This document shows positions 9,078-21,405 of a DNA stretch of 64,000 nucleotides, piece by piece. Source of the stretch: Ophiobolus disseminans (taxonomy: Eukaryota; Ascomycota; Dothideomycetes; Pleosporales; Phaeosphaeriaceae); assembly GCA_010093685.1 (NCBI GenBank), contig MU006227.1:746154-810153 (forward strand), written 5' to 3'. Under the pieces are notes generated by a model that was not told the origin of the DNA, ran no database searches, and saw nothing but the letters and a program-made list of their open reading frames with translations. A program made the position numbers and the translations under genes. The number at the start of each line of letters is the position of its first letter. Positions within the stretch are counted from its first letter, which is position 1.

Positions 9078-12000
9078 ATGGCCAGCGCGTCTCCACCGGG
9101 AAACAAAGGCGGGCAGCATACGCGCACGTATCAAGCCTGCATCCCCTGCCGCCGTCGCAAGGTGCGCTGCAACCTTGGACCCGTAGGCACGTAGTCACCG
9201 AGCAATGCGTAAAGTGAAGGCTCTCTGCTGACGTCCCACGAGACCACCCGCACGACCCGCCATGCCAGCGCTGCCGCCGTGAGGGCAAGGAGTGCTTCTT
9301 CTCGGCCACGCGCCGCAAGAGGCACGCAGACGAGAAGGACGACTACGAGGAGGAGGTGGACGACTATGAGGTGCGCAATGGCCGCAAGCGTGTGCGCTCA
9401 GAGAAACTGCCCGAGCCCATCGTGACGAGCGCGAACGGCGCATACATCGCCCAACCGCTGACCCCAGGTGGCTCCATCGGCCGCTATGAGCCGCTGCGCC
9501 GGCCCACGACGTCGGCGGGCCAGCCGCTGCTCAACGACGAGGAGGACCAGAAGGTGAGCAACGAGACCATGGCCACGCTGCAGGCGGGGGAGGTCTACAG
9601 CGGCCACGACGCCCTGAACCTGCTGTTCGAGGCCACGCAGACACACGGCCATATCCGCACACTCAGCACCTCGAGCCTCAACCGGCCGACCATGGGCAGC
9701 ACGCCCGGCTCGCAGACGAACTTCGCGAGCCCTTCGGTGAGCTCGTCGCACATCCGCAACAACTCGCGGCCCGCCGTGTCAGAGGCCACGCTCGACCCAG
9801 CAATGTCCCAGCCCATGCTGCCCGACCCGCCGAATGAGACGGCCTTCAACGACGCCGTGAGGGCCTGGACAAAGTTCCGCTTCGTGCGTGCCGGATGGCT
9901 GACGGCAAAGGAGGCCATTGTGTACATCGACTACTTCTACACCTTCCTGTCGCCGCTGACGCCCATCGTTGTGCCAGACTACCGCGACCATGCCATGCAC
10001 GCGAAGCTGCTGAAAGAGGAGCCCATGCTCGTCATAACCCTGCTTACCATCGCAGCGAGGTACTCGCAGCCCAGCGGCTCGAGTGGCATCGGCGCACAGT
10101 CGCGCTCATATCTCATCCACGAGAAGCTGTGGAAGTACCTCCAGGGCATGATCGACCGCATGATCTTCGGCCAGGAGCAGTTCGGCGGAGGTTTCTGCGG
10201 CGCCGGACAGCAGCCTGGCTCTGATGTCAATCCGCTGTCTCGCAAGGGTCTGCGCACACTGGGCACCGTCGAGAGCCTGATGTTGCTCACCGAGTGGCAT
10301 CCCCGTGCTCTGCACTTCCCGCCCGGTGACGACGACGACGAGCTTGTGATTCCCGACGACCCATACGAGACTGGACCCAAGGCCGACATGCTCAAGGGCG
10401 TGGGTGACAAACGCATCGACAGCTGGCTCGAGCCGTGCTGGCGGAGCGACCGCATGTGCTGGATGCTGCTCGGCAACGCCATGACTTTGGCCTTCGAAAT
10501 TGGCGTATTCGATGACACAAGCGAGAAGGAGTTCGAGGATGCCAACCACAGCCTCTCCCACGCGACTGTCAAAGCATACTACCGGCGCAAGAACCATCTA
10601 CGAGATCTCTTGATCATCTATGTCACCCAGACCAGTGGGCGGTTAGGACTGACATCCATGCTTCCCAAGATCGAGCGTGACGAGAGCATGGTCGGTGGCC
10701 CAACACCGCTAGACCTTTATCACGAGCGTGTTGGCCGCATCAAGGCACCTCCGCCGCAATTCGGCATGCGGTCAGACGGACAGCGTCTTCCACTCGAATC
10801 TATAGCTACGCAAGAACGCCATGCCGTGCAAGATCTCGTACTTGACTTCTGGCAGCGCATTGCCAAGGTCATGGAGATTGGCAACTTGAAGCTGTTCTCG
10901 AATAGGCGAAAGACACGGGAGCTGCTCAAGTCAGGAGATTACGAGGAGATGCTGAAGTTCTTCCAAGGCCCACTGATGGAGTGGAAGGCTTGCTTTGATC
11001 GTGCTCCTCAAGGTGAGCATTCCCAATCGCAATGTGCTATTACAGTACTAACATGAGCACAGTCCCAACCCAGCTTCGCCATGTCCTGATCATCGAGTTC
11101 GAATACACCCGTGTCTACCTGAACTCGCTTGCTCTCCAAGCCGTTGTGGAACGCTGCACCCACAACACACCCATGCAGACCCATGCCCAACCCAGCGGGA
11201 TGGGGTCTATGAACGGCATGTCGACAAACGGTGACAACGGAAACGCGATCCCCTTCAGTACTCTTGTCAAGTGGTATGCTAATGACAGACACTACATCAA
11301 CGAAGTCATCGACGCTTCGAGAAATGTTCTGAAGATCGTCGTCGAAGGCTTGCATCCAGGTGGCTACCTGCGCCATGCACCCGTCCGAACCTTCTTCCGC
11401 ATCGTCAGCGTCGCCATTATCCTGCTCAAGACTTTCGCCCTTGGCGCAACAGAGGAAGATGTAGCCATCAGCCTCAATCTCCTCAGTGATGCAGTAACCG
11501 CTCTCCGCCAAGGCATCGTTGATGATGTCCACGTTGGCAACCGTTTCGCAGATCTCGTCGAAACACTGACCCACCGCATCCGATCGCGCTTTGTGCGTCT
11601 CGCTGCCAACGGCTCCACAGGCATCTCGCGCGCTGGCAGTCGTAGCCCGATCCAAGCACCGCTGATGCCTCCTCCGGCGCCACTCGGTCAATCCAACCAC
11701 CTGCAGCCACCGTACGTGAGCTCCACCAACACCTACCAAGGCCCTGGTACCTCCGTCCCCGGCTCGCCCTCCCTCGGCCTCACAGCCTCAGGCCGCGCAA
11801 CGCCCCTTTCGTCTTCCCTCTGGGGCATATCCGCCGAGCCCTACGATCCGAATTCCAACTCCATCTCCATCATGCCACCGCCCGGCAACTACGCAAATTT
11901 CAACGCCAACAGCAACCAAACGAATGGCAACGGAAACACGAATTGGAGCCAGTGGGCTAATAGCGGTGCTAGCTGGGGCGCGGGTCAGGATCAGGATTGG

Positions 12001-12138
12001 TTGGCGCTCCCGCTGGATCCGCTGCTTGATCAGTGGGGCGCGGAAATCAATCAGACGGCTATGGGGCCGGATATTGGTGGGTTCGATATGTTGGATATTT
12101 TGCTGAATATGGGTGGACCACCTGGAAGTACGTCTTAG
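9078..12138 (+). CDS. Zn2Cys6 fungal transcription factor, possibly ARO80-like
   Basis: Three exons (9078..9186, 9243..11012, 11063..12138) encode 984 residues. The binuclear zinc cluster is Cys21-x2-Cys24-x6-Cys31-x12-Cys44-x2-Cys47-x6-Cys54, with a basic RRRK turn and an HPHDPPC loop. It is followed by a basic/acidic linker (~55-90), a Ser/Thr-rich region, and a fungal-specific regulatory domain (~residues 180-720) with the usual helices such as RDLLIIYVTQTSGRLGL. The C-terminus is Pro/Ser/Asn/Gly-rich and ends in a hydrophobic-acidic patch (FDMLDILLNMGG), a plausible activation domain. The cluster reminds me of Aro80-type regulators of aromatic amino-acid catabolism; this is memory of a motif, not a search. 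Intron 1 is a GC-AG intron inside the zinc cluster. Confidence 0.88.
9187..9242 (+). other. GC-AG intron inside the zinc-cluster coding region
   Basis: The frame requires a phase-1 junction joining ...GPV to DHPHDPPC. The only boundary that gives it is TAG|GCACGT at 9187 with acceptor GAG at 9242 (56 bases). The nearby GT dinucleotides (9183, 9189) put the downstream cysteines out of frame, and reading through hits a TAG at 9189. Confidence 0.75.
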
Positions 12139-13902
12139 GAGGTACAACTGATGGCCTTGGGGTCTATCATTTGGTGATGGGATATTTAGGTTGGAATAGC
12201 ATGGGAGACTTGATGGCTATCAGGCTCCTTGGGTGCTAGATGAAGGATATAGGGAAGATGGACTTGCGATACCCAGGATTAGAGCTTCGGCTTGTTTTTT
12301 TTTGGTGTGAATAATTAGCGTCACGATGGGCATGGGAAAAGTACGGCGTTGCTTTTCTCGGGCTGGTATTGCTGGCAGATATGTTGTTTGCTTGCATATT
12401 TCGAATCGAAGATTTTTGCGTTGGAGATTGGTGCTTTGCTAACTTGATGGGTGTGGTAGTGGATGGTGTTGTGATGGTACTAACAGTGCAGTTCTTGCCT
12501 TGGAGACTACTTGGTACATTTCCTATACCACTTACCTGATGCTGGTCTTTTTTTATCTGATACCTTCTAAATTCAGGAAGTTTGTCGTGTCGAACAATCT
12601 CCGCGACGACGACGAGCGCAAGATTCGGTTGTTTCCCTTCATTCAAAAAGGCTGTCAGGATCGAGCAACGTTCTAACCTGCATTGCCGTAGGGGCTGGTT
12701 TTCTCTATTTGCGCGTTTTTCTTGGGGTTGGTGTTGTGGTTCGCGGTAGAATGTGTGCGTCGCGAACATGTTAAGGTTTGAACCTTTTAAGAATTTTTTA
12801 AAAAGGCATGGTTTGAGGCCTAGTTGAGCTGCATGTGCGTGCTAAAGCTGAGGTCGATCTTGACTTGCGCGAGTGCAGTTAGTTAGATATCGATCTCTTC
12901 GCTTCTTTCCATTGAACTTCGCAGCAGTTTTCTGTATGGCCGGCAAATGCAGGGTGACTGATGCGGTGGTCTCGATGACAGCAGCCCTGCAGTCGGAATT
13001 TATTATGCTTGGACTGAATTCTTCAACGTTTATTATCGTCATGAGCGGAACGAGTCTCCGTGCTGAGCCCGCTCTTACATTCGGTAGGTTGGAGTGCCGG
13101 TGAACTAACGCCATTCGGTTAAAGCAAAGTCCAAGTACGAACGGCCATTGCGATTCGGCTCCTCCTAGGTACCACCACCCTCGCTTCTGTATCATCTGAT
13201 TCACCTAATTACTCGCCCATTGTAGCGAACTTACATCGTCACACCTAGCAGTGGCAATCGGAACATGCACCAGTCGAGATCACATCGTTTCGCGCATGGT
13301 GAGACGTGCGGGCCTCAGGACACGAAATCTGCGACACAGGAGCGCTGTCTGGATATGGATCGTCAGGCACAAGCACCCTCACTTACTTAACGATGGCACT
13401 CCCAAGCCTTTTCTTCCAAGATCTTCGCCTCTTCTTTATTCCTTGACATGTATTCTCCCTGCTTGGCTCGGTTTCACCTCGCGTCGATTCGACCCACGTC
13501 TCCACTTTGCGGGCACAGAACCGCTGGACTCCGTCTTCACATCGGTCTCATGCAGCACAGCCTCGATAGTGGAGGTGATATGCACGTCCTGCACGCGTGG
13601 TATGGTCATTTGTGCGGAGGCTACACTTGCGCGACTGATGTTTTCCCGCTTTCGTCGCGCTAGCCAAGTGACGGAGACGCGGAGGCCCAGGCCGCTTGTG
13701 CATGATATGTGAAGCTTAACGACTCGTCCAACATGTCTAGAAACATTACACGAACGGCGTTGGTATATTATAGTTGTCAAGATGCGCGTCGTTTTGGGAT
13801 TTCAGCGAGTTTGTCGAGTGTTGTGTGTGTTTTCAAGTTGCACTATTCTATCACATTTTTTGGGTTTGTTGGACCTTCATCATCACATATTGCCTGTTGA
13901 AC
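12139..13902. other. Long intergenic region upstream of PMC1-like gene
   Basis: About 1.76 kb without a supportable gene. Open frames near 12236-12769 (minus) and 13251-13712 (plus) have no recognisable motif and lack splice partners. The region probably holds the 3' end of the transcription-factor gene and a long promoter and leader for the calcium pump. Confidence 0.45.
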
Positions 13903-16900
13903 ATGGCATCATCACATTCAAGTAACGCGCCTAGTCGCGAACAAAACTCCACCCTTCCCACACTACCAGAGATCACCGTCGACATACCGAGGACGCCGGC
14001 ACGGTCAAATACAACCGACACTTTCTCCACATTGACTGAGAATGCATCACCAGCCACGCTTGTGCCCGAACGATCAATAGCTCATCACTCTCATGAGCGA
14101 TCGCTGAGCGCGATGAGCTCTTCGTCCAAAGGCTTCCAGGCGTCAGCCCGAAGCCGAGCACCTAGCGATGCGACTCTGCTCCCACCAACCACATCAGCAG
14201 GTGCTTCGGTGCACAGCGGTGTCAGTGGTACAAGCAAATACACACTCGACTCACAGCGGCATGATGATGCTCTCCGGCCCGATCCAGGGTCGGAGAAAGA
14301 CTTCACTGTCCCAGACAACAAGTTCGCTTTCTCTCCAGGACAGCTCAACAAGATGCTGAATCCAAAGTCCATCGGCGCCTTCATCGCTCTCGGAGGCCTT
14401 CCTGGTCTGGAGGCCGGTCTACGAACCGATGTTGATGCGGGTCTGAGTCTGGAAGAGACGGAACTTGCTGGATCCGTGTCCTTTGAGGAAGCAACGAAGA
14501 CATACAGGAAGCTACGTGGTGCTGAAGCGACTGCTCTGCCGCGCCCCGTTGAGGTCCGTCACATGGATGTCACTGATGCTGGACCACCTGCCTCGGGCTC
14601 GCATGCCGGAGAAGCCTTCTACGACCGGAAGCGCATCTTCAAGCACAACATGCTGCCGGCGAAGAAGTCAAAGTCATTTCTCAAGCTCATGTGGGAGGCT
14701 TACTACAAGGAGAGTGTTCTGATCCTTCTCACTGTGGCTGCTGTCATTTCACTCGCTCTTGGTCTATACGAGACATTCGGAGTCGACCACGGACCCAACG
14801 CTCCGCCATCTGTTGACTGGATCGAAGGCTGTGCCATTTGCGTATCGATCGCTGTGGTCGTCTTGGTGGGTGCGATCAACGACTGGCAAAAGGAACGCGC
14901 CTTTGTGAAGCTCAATGCGAAGAAAGAGGCGCGCGAAGTCAAAGTCATTCGATCGGGTAAATCATTCACTATCTCAGTATATGATATCCTGGTTGGCGAT
15001 GTCCTTCATATGGAGCCAGGAGACCTCATCCCAGCAGACGGCATCTTTATCTCGGGACACAACGTCAAGTGCGATGAGTCGTCGGCTACGGGCGAGTCGG
15101 ATCAGATGAAGAAGACGAATGCTGAGCAGGTGCTTCGGTTGCTTGAGCGTGGACACAATGATCCCAAGGATTTGGATCCGTTCATCATCTCTGGAAGCAA
15201 GGTTCTGGAGGGTGTCGGTACTTGTAAGTATGATTACTCTAGAATTACTACCGGTCGCTAACTTCATCAGACCTTATCACTTCAGTTGGCGTGTACTCGA
15301 GCTACGGACGCATTCTTATGGCTATGCGCCACGACATGGAACCCACCCCGCTACAAGTCAAGCTTGACGGCCTTGCAAAAGCGATCGCAAAACTTGCCAG
15401 TGCGGCATCGTTCCTACTCCTCTTGATCCTTACCTTCCGCCTAGTTGCGACCTTCCCGGGGAGCCCACTCAGCCCAGCTGAAAAAGCATCCAAGTTCATG
15501 GATATCCTGATTGTGTCGGTCACGATCATCGTTGTCGCAGTACCAGAGGGTCTCCCACTCGCCATCACTCTTGCGCTTGCATTCGCAACTACGCAGATGG
15601 TCAAGATGAACAACCTCGTTCGTGTCCTCAAGTCGTGTGAGGTCATGGGCAATGCGACGACGATCTGCTCGGACAAGACTGGCACGCTAACTCAGAATAA
15701 GATGACGGTCGTCACGGGTACTTTTGGCGAAGACACATTCGACGATAAGAACCCTGGAGCTGCTGACAACCGCTCGTCACAGTTCGCACAGCGCTTGACC
15801 AAAGAGCAGAGTCGTCTGCTAATCGAGTCCATCGCAATTAACTCAACAGCCTTCGAAGGTGACGGTGGAGAGTTCGGTTTCGTTGGCTCGAAGACCGAAA
15901 CCGCGCTTCTCGGCTTTGCTAAGAACGCCCTCGGCATGACATCTCTATCTCAAGAGCGAACCAGCGCACAAGTCGCTCAGATGCTCCCTTTCGATTCCGG
16001 ACGCAAATGCATGGGCGCTGTACAGAAACTTTCAACTGGCACGTACCGCCTCCTCGTCAAAGGTGCTTCAGAGATCCTCTTGAGCTACTCGACTTCCATC
16101 GCGCTCCCCACCGGCGTTGCGCCCATGGACGGGACACAAGTAAAACGCATAGCCACCACCATTGACGACTACGCCAGCCAATCTCTCCGCACAATCGGTC
16201 TCATCTACAAGGACTTCGCGCAATGGCCTCCACGCGGCGCCGAGAACCCCGACGATCCGTCAATGGCAGCGGATCTGGGAGCTCTACTTGGCGATATGAC
16301 GTTCCTTGGAGTCGTCGGCATACAAGATCCGCTACGCCCTGGTGTTCCGGAGGCTGTTGCTAAGGCTCGACATGCTGGTGTGGTCACACGCATGGTCACT
16401 GGCGACAACGTCGTCACAGCCAAAGCCATCGCCGTTGAATGTGGCATCTACACCGACGGCATCGTCATGGAGGGCCCAGAGTTCAGGAACCTCAGCGACG
16501 AGGACATGGATGCTATGCTTCCCCATCTGCAAGTTCTTGCTCGATCGTCGCCGGAAGATAAACGCGTCCTGGTCACGAGACTCCGCAAACTCGGTGGCAT
16601 TGTCGCAGTTACTGGTGACGGGACTAATGATGGACCTGCTTTGAAAGCGGCTGACATTGGCTTCTCCATGGGTATTGCCGGTACTGAGGTGGCGAAGGAA
16701 GCGTCGGCTATTATCCTCATGGACGACAATTTCTCCTCGATCCTCACCGCGCTGATGTGGGGTCGCGCAGTCAACGACGCAGTGCAGAAGTTCCTTCAGT
16801 TCCAAATAACCGTGAACATAGCCGCAATGCTCATTGCGTTCATCACCGCTATCCAGGATCGAGAGATGCGCTCCATCCTCTCGGCCGTACAGCTCCTCTG

Positions 16901-17675
16901 GATCAATTTGTTCATGTAAGTCCCCCACCACCCTCACCACCAACAACACCGCCCCCATTACCCCCTCATATACTAATTCCCCATCAGGGATTCCCTCGCC
17001 GCCCTCTCCCTCTCCACCGACGCCCCCACCCCCGAAATCCTCGACCGCCCCCCCACCCCCCGCACCCAATCCATCATCAGCCTCACAATGTGGAAAATGA
17101 TAATCGGCCAGGCCATCTACCAAGTCGTCGCAACATTCATACTCCACTTCGCCGGCCCCCAGTTTCTGCCTTACCCGGAAAACGAAATGCGAAGCATGAT
17201 TTTCAACATGTTTGTCTGGCTGCAGATCTTCAACCAGTATAACAACCGCCGCTTGGACAACAAGTTGAACATCTTTGTGGGGATACATCGTAATTATTAC
17301 TTCATCGCCATGAACGTTATCATGGTGGCAGCGCAGGTGCTTATTGCGATGTTTGGCGGGAGGGCGTTTAGTATCGTGCGTATCAGCGGGAATCAGTGGG
17401 CTATTAGCGTTGTTATTGCGGTGTTGTGTGTACCTTGGGGCGTCTGCGTCAGACTCTTTCCCGACCGATGGTTCGAGATCGGCGCGAAGTTCTTTGGCAA
17501 GCCGTTTGTGGTTGCGTATCGGCCTATTGCGAGGGTTACACAGAGGGCGATGGGGAAGATGGGGGGATTGAGGAAGGGGAAGGGCGAGAAGGAGGTGGTG
17601 GGTGAGGTGGGTAGGGGGAAGTCGCCGGTGGAAACTGTTAGGGCGAGCGGGGATGTTGAGAAAGGGGTGTTGTAG
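13903..17675 (+). CDS. PMC1: P-type Ca2+-ATPase, vacuolar PMC1 / PMCA type
   Basis: Three exons (13903..15223, 15271..16915, 16988..17675) encode 1217 residues. It is a P2B-type ATPase that pumps Ca2+ out of the cytosol, in fungi usually into the vacuole. Seen in order: a long Ser/Thr-rich N-terminal tail; the first membrane pair around residues 265-330; the actuator loop with a TGES motif (SSATGESDQ); membrane helix M4 with the Ca2+-site motif VAVPEGLPLA; the phosphorylation motif SDKTGTLT with Asp575; the nucleotide-binding region; the hinge TGDGTNDGPALKAAD; and the C-terminal membrane helices (NLFMDSLAA). The C-terminal tail is short and basic, so an autoinhibitory region is more likely in the N-terminal tail, as in plant and fungal pumps. 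An upstream in-frame Met exists but lies in a hydrophobic, non-family stretch. Confidence 0.93.
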
Positions 17676-18188
17676 ATATTGGAAGATGGGATTTGGTATA
17701 TATGGGTAGACCACTGTTTGGTTATATACAGTGGCGTTTGTACGAATGCCTAGGTAGATGGAGCTCGCGCAACGCGCTTGAGCCGGAATGTCCTTGCCTG
17801 CTCGCGAGATGCGCTTGAGCACTATGTAGACTAAAAGTAATCTGTTCATTTAACGCTTTCTAACGAATGGTGAGGTCAAAGAGTGAAGGGATTGATTGAG
17901 TGAGTAACTACAAAGAGAAAGCAGAAGGCTCTGTAAATATGCTACATTTTTTTCTTCTCAGTTGTGTTTTTCATTCCATTCTGCACGTGCACACGCGTTC
18001 TTCGCGCCTTCCTCCACCTTTATTTATATGTAGGCGCTGTGCAGATAGCAACGACGCTAAGCACCTACCCACACCAGCACAACCTCTTCACTGCTTCCCC
18101 CACCTCTTCACTGCTTCCCCCACCTCACCCCCGCTACTCTCATTCCAAGCCAACCACACAACACACCTCTGTACTTCCCTCACGTAAG
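17676..18188. other. Intergenic region with tandem repeat near F-box gene start
   Basis: A 513-base spacer with no gene. It ends in a pyrimidine-rich leader containing a perfect 20-base tandem duplication (listed separately). Confidence 0.45.
18083..18122. repeat. Perfect 20-base tandem duplication
   Basis: The unit CCTCTTCACTGCTTCCCCCA occurs at 18083-18102 and again, identically, at 18103-18122, followed by a partial third start (CCTC). It lies 67 bases upstream of the F-box ATG, probably in the 5' leader. Confidence 0.95.
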
Positions 18189-19847
18189 ATGTCCGCCTCA
18201 CTCGATGCGCTTCCGCCGGAGCTCCAACTCAATATCTTCCGCTCGCTCCTTCCTGAAGATGTGGATGATCTGGACCGCACTGATCTCGGCAAGCTTCGCA
18301 GCGTTTGCAAGTCGATTCACCCTAGTGCTACGGAGATCTTCTTCGAGCGGTACTATATGCTTGTGCGGAAGAAGAACGATATTTATGTCGAGTCGCGCTC
18401 TTTCCAGCTGTTGCGCGATAACCCAAGGCTGGCGTTGTTAGTCCGTTGCGTGTGGATTGCAGTAGCTGCCACAGGCCCCAAGTGGTTGAGACAACAGGCG
18501 GCTTTCGGATACTGGGGAACTCCAACTGAAGACAGAATGCTAAACATGGCTTGCGACGCGACGGGCATGTGCCCATCTGAAAGCCCTGATCTGAAGTTAG
18601 ACGCAAATTCCAAATCTGAAGGGCAATCTCCGGACCTGAGTGAACCGGATAGATACTTCACAACAGATCAGTGTGACATAATTCGAGACTAGTACCGAAG
18701 ATTTGTTGTGGACCCATCTTACGAAAATGTGTATCAGCAACACAATTGGGACCAAGTCATAGAATCACATCTGACAAAGCGACTGCACCTTCTACCACGT
18801 CTTCAGCACGCGCGCATTGGGCCTGCGTTCATATCACACACGCCGTTCTATTCTGACCGCTACAAGTTCTGGATAGATGGGGGTCTCGGGAATTGGGCTG
18901 AACAGCTCAGCAAACCGTATCGCGGGAATTGCTTTCCGTGGTACCTGATCGCTGTCAACATTGGTGTTGAATGCCTACCAATAACTTGCAAGAGCCTAGA
19001 TTTGGACATGTCCTTCCAAATATCGTCTTGTGACGATGAAACTCTATCAAGACTCGTTATACAAAGGCCTGTTTTAATGCAACACCTCACATCCTTGGAT
19101 CTTCTCCTAGACGGCTTCCACATGGAAAAGGTCGCGCTATCAAGATGGGTAGCGTTTACCAATCAACTTGTGACTCTCAAAAGGTTGACCATCAGTAACA
19201 AATGCTTCCACCGGACATGGGAGAATGCAGGACGAAGGGAACAGAAAGCATTGCAACGGCTGTTTTTGCCCCAACTGTCCCTGCCCGATCTCTGCTATCT
19301 GTCACTCGCAAACACAACACTGCAACCGCAGGACCTCTCATCGTTTCAAAGAAGCTTCCCAAAGCTAGTGGAGTTTCACGTTGTTAACGTAGCGATTCTA
19401 GCGGAGAAGCCGTATCACCTCAAGCAAAAGACGAGAGTTACGCTTTGGTACAGGGCAGCCACGCGCATCCGTGACGCCTACGGTGGAAGATGTGTTCTCT
19501 CATTCGGGCAAGGTCCATTCTTACAATCGCAGGGCCGTTTGGACGGTTGGTTGTACTTCTACTCCCACGAAAAGGATCCTGTCATCACCTCGATTCTGAA
19601 GCCTCCGGTGCTGACAATCTTGTCGGCGGTTGCACGATCAACTACTCCGGACGCTGCACTGCGCGAACGATACTTGACGATCATGAAACATACGCGACCC
19701 AAGGTCATAATCGATTTATGTGAGGTCAAGGATAGGTCTGACGATGACTTCTTCGATGACTGTGACAGACGGGTTGACACAGTTGAGTCAGAGGGGCTTA
19801 CCGCGTTTTACCATGAGGTGGTACGAGAGAGCAGTCTCAAGAAATGA
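18189..19847 (+). pseudogene. F-box protein gene interrupted by one in-frame TAG
   Basis: A single open frame of 553 codons is broken only by TAG at 18690-18692. The N-terminal ~50 residues form an F-box (LDALPPELQLNIFRSLLPED...LRSVCKSIH), the part that docks substrates to the SCF ubiquitin ligase through Skp1. The rest is a Leu-rich C-terminal region with spaced LTSLDLLLD and LCYLSLANT strands, like irregular leucine-rich repeats. Codons on both sides of the stop read as one protein (IIRD-stop-YRRFVVD). A CAG to TAG change would explain it. No GT-AG intron can remove the stop and keep frame. It may be a recent pseudogene, a polymorphism or a readthrough gene; a truncated 167-residue product would keep the F-box only. 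Confidence 0.7.
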
Positions 19848-20061
19848 GAAGGAATGATGTGCCATCAAGGCAGGATGAGAGGTGTATGCAGCATCCAAAG
19901 GAAATTTCAGTGTGTTATGACCATTATCAACAAGTAAACCAATATACCCTCAAGACCACATGACCCCAATCGGATCCTCCTCACATACAACCATGTCATC
20001 CCCCAATCCCCCATACTCCTGCCATTACCCCTCCCCTCCCTCACACCCAAATACCCTCCCC

Positions 20062-20838
20062 CTAAATTCTCCACCTCACATCCCTCACACCCTCCCTCTC
20101 CACCTCCTCCCTCGCCCTCTTATGCACCTGATCCTCATACGCCACCCTAACCTCCCAAGTGAGACCCGGCACCATCGCCATGACCATTCCCCCGCCCTTA
20201 CCCCCCTCCTCCCACATCTCACTAACTTTCACCCGCTCGACCCCCTTAACCAACTCTTCCATAACTTCCTGCGCCTTCTTCCTTGCCGCCTTGCGCTCCA
20301 CGAAACTCCCAACCAGCCGCGTCCCTTTGGCGTACCCGAAGTTTCCCTGCGCGGAGTGTTTCGACGCAGACGGCGTGAGCGGGCCGTGAGATGTAACGGT
20401 ATACACGGGACTCGGCAACGCATCCCACACCCTCTTGCTCACCTGCCGTAGCACCTTCAGCACCGTATAAACCCCCCTCTGCCCCTCCACAACAAACGTC
20501 CCAAAACCTCTTTCCGCAAACTCCGCATTCGCCTCGGAGTCGCCCCACACGTCGTCGATGGTGCGCAACGCGCTCAGTTTGGTGATTGCTTTTGGCGACG
20601 TGTTGACCACGCTCATGATGGCGGCGTCGAGGTGGAGGAAGGCTTTTACGGGGCCGATTATGGTGTGGGTGTCGGTGTGTGGGCGGATGGTGGCGAGGTA
20701 GAAGAGTGTGTAGGGCAAGAGGGGGGGCGTGGAGAAGGAGTCTTTTGGTTTGTCATTTATGGGAGCCGGGGGTGGGGATGGGGTGGTGGGGAAGGGGTCG
20801 AAGGGGTCGGGTTCGAAGTAGAGGTCGTTGTCGGACAT
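20062..20838 (-). CDS. Hypothetical protein, single exon
   Basis: An intronless frame of 258 residues from a good ATG at 20838. The N-terminal ~45 residues are Pro/Asp-rich and disordered. The middle has a folded-looking part (LLPYTLFYLATIRPHTDTHT, then a region with alternating hydrophobics), and the C-terminal third is a charged helix with clusters of Glu, Lys and Arg. There is no signal peptide or membrane segment. I do not recognise a family. Codon use is GC-rich and coherent across the frame, unlike the opposite-strand readings. The two neighbouring minus-strand genes (EBP2 upstream) are unrelated in function. Confidence 0.65.
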   Translation of the reverse strand: MSDNDLYFEPDPFDPFPTTPSPPPAPINDKPKDSFSTPPLLPYTLFYLATIRPHTDTHTIIGPVKAFLHLDAAIMSVVNTSPKAITKLSALRTIDDVWGDSEANAEFAERGFGTFVVEGQRGVYTVLKVLRQVSKRVWDALPSPVYTVTSHGPLTPSASKHSAQGNFGYAKGTRLVGSFVERKAARKKAQEVMEELVKGVERVKVSEMWEEGGKGGGMVMAMVPGLTWEVRVAYEDQVHKRAREEVEREGVRDVRWRI

Positions 20839-21405
20839 TGTGGGCTGGATAGATTCGGTAGTCTAGATTTGTTGGTTCATGTGTTTGTGAGTTGAGTTGG
20901 AGGGAGAGATGTGGTTGAGGAGAGGAACAATGTGGAGCTTTGGGGGTGTTGAATATATACAGCTCGGGCTAACAAGATCTGCTGCTGCCTAGCTAGCCTC
21001 CCGAGCTTGTTTGCGCGGTAACGTCTTGTTTGGGGAATGTGTTGAGGGGGTGACTCTGAGGTGAGAGAGCAGGACCCCAACAGTCTCCTGTTAAGCCGCA
21101 ACGTGACCGCAACAAACGGAACCGATATAGACAGGATATCAAATGGCGCAATCGACGCATGTGACAAAGTGTGATGTAGCCGCCAGGCTGCAAAAAGTGC
21201 TGAGAAGAGATGAGAAATGAAAGCAGTTCAATGCATCCAGGATACTACAAGAGGACATGCGTTGGTATCTTGAAACAAATCGAAGACCTACTGAGCACAA
21301 TGTACAGTTACGAGAGCCGCTTTTATCCCTCATCAGAACGCCAGAGCGCCGTGTGAATGCAATACTTGGTACACTCGTTGCCCACCATTACGCTACTGAA
21401 CGACT
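20839..21405. other. Intergenic region, no gene seen
   Basis: A 567-base stretch between the start of the hypothetical gene (minus strand) and the 3' end of EBP2. It probably contains the promoter of the former. Nothing else was recognised. Confidence 0.45.

Noticed and set aside
8599..9318. Minus-strand frame of 239 codons over the zinc-cluster start
   Set aside because: Cys/Arg-rich shadow of GC-rich DNA opposite a convincing transcription-factor exon.
12236..12769. Minus-strand open frame of 177 codons downstream of the transcription factor
   Set aside because: Low-complexity His/Gln/Ser/Pro reading of 3' untranslated-like sequence, with no family motif.
13251..13712. Plus-strand open frame before the calcium pump
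   Set aside because: No domain or splice partner, and it starts without a supporting context; more likely promoter or leader.
16332..17849. Long minus-strand open frame of 505 codons over the calcium pump
   Set aside because: It is the mirror of a strongly conserved P-type ATPase coding region, with His/Pro/Gly-rich artefact composition.
18636..18692. Intron GTGAAC...GACTAG removing the F-box stop
   Set aside because: Splicing there shifts the frame and destroys the downstream 386-codon reading.
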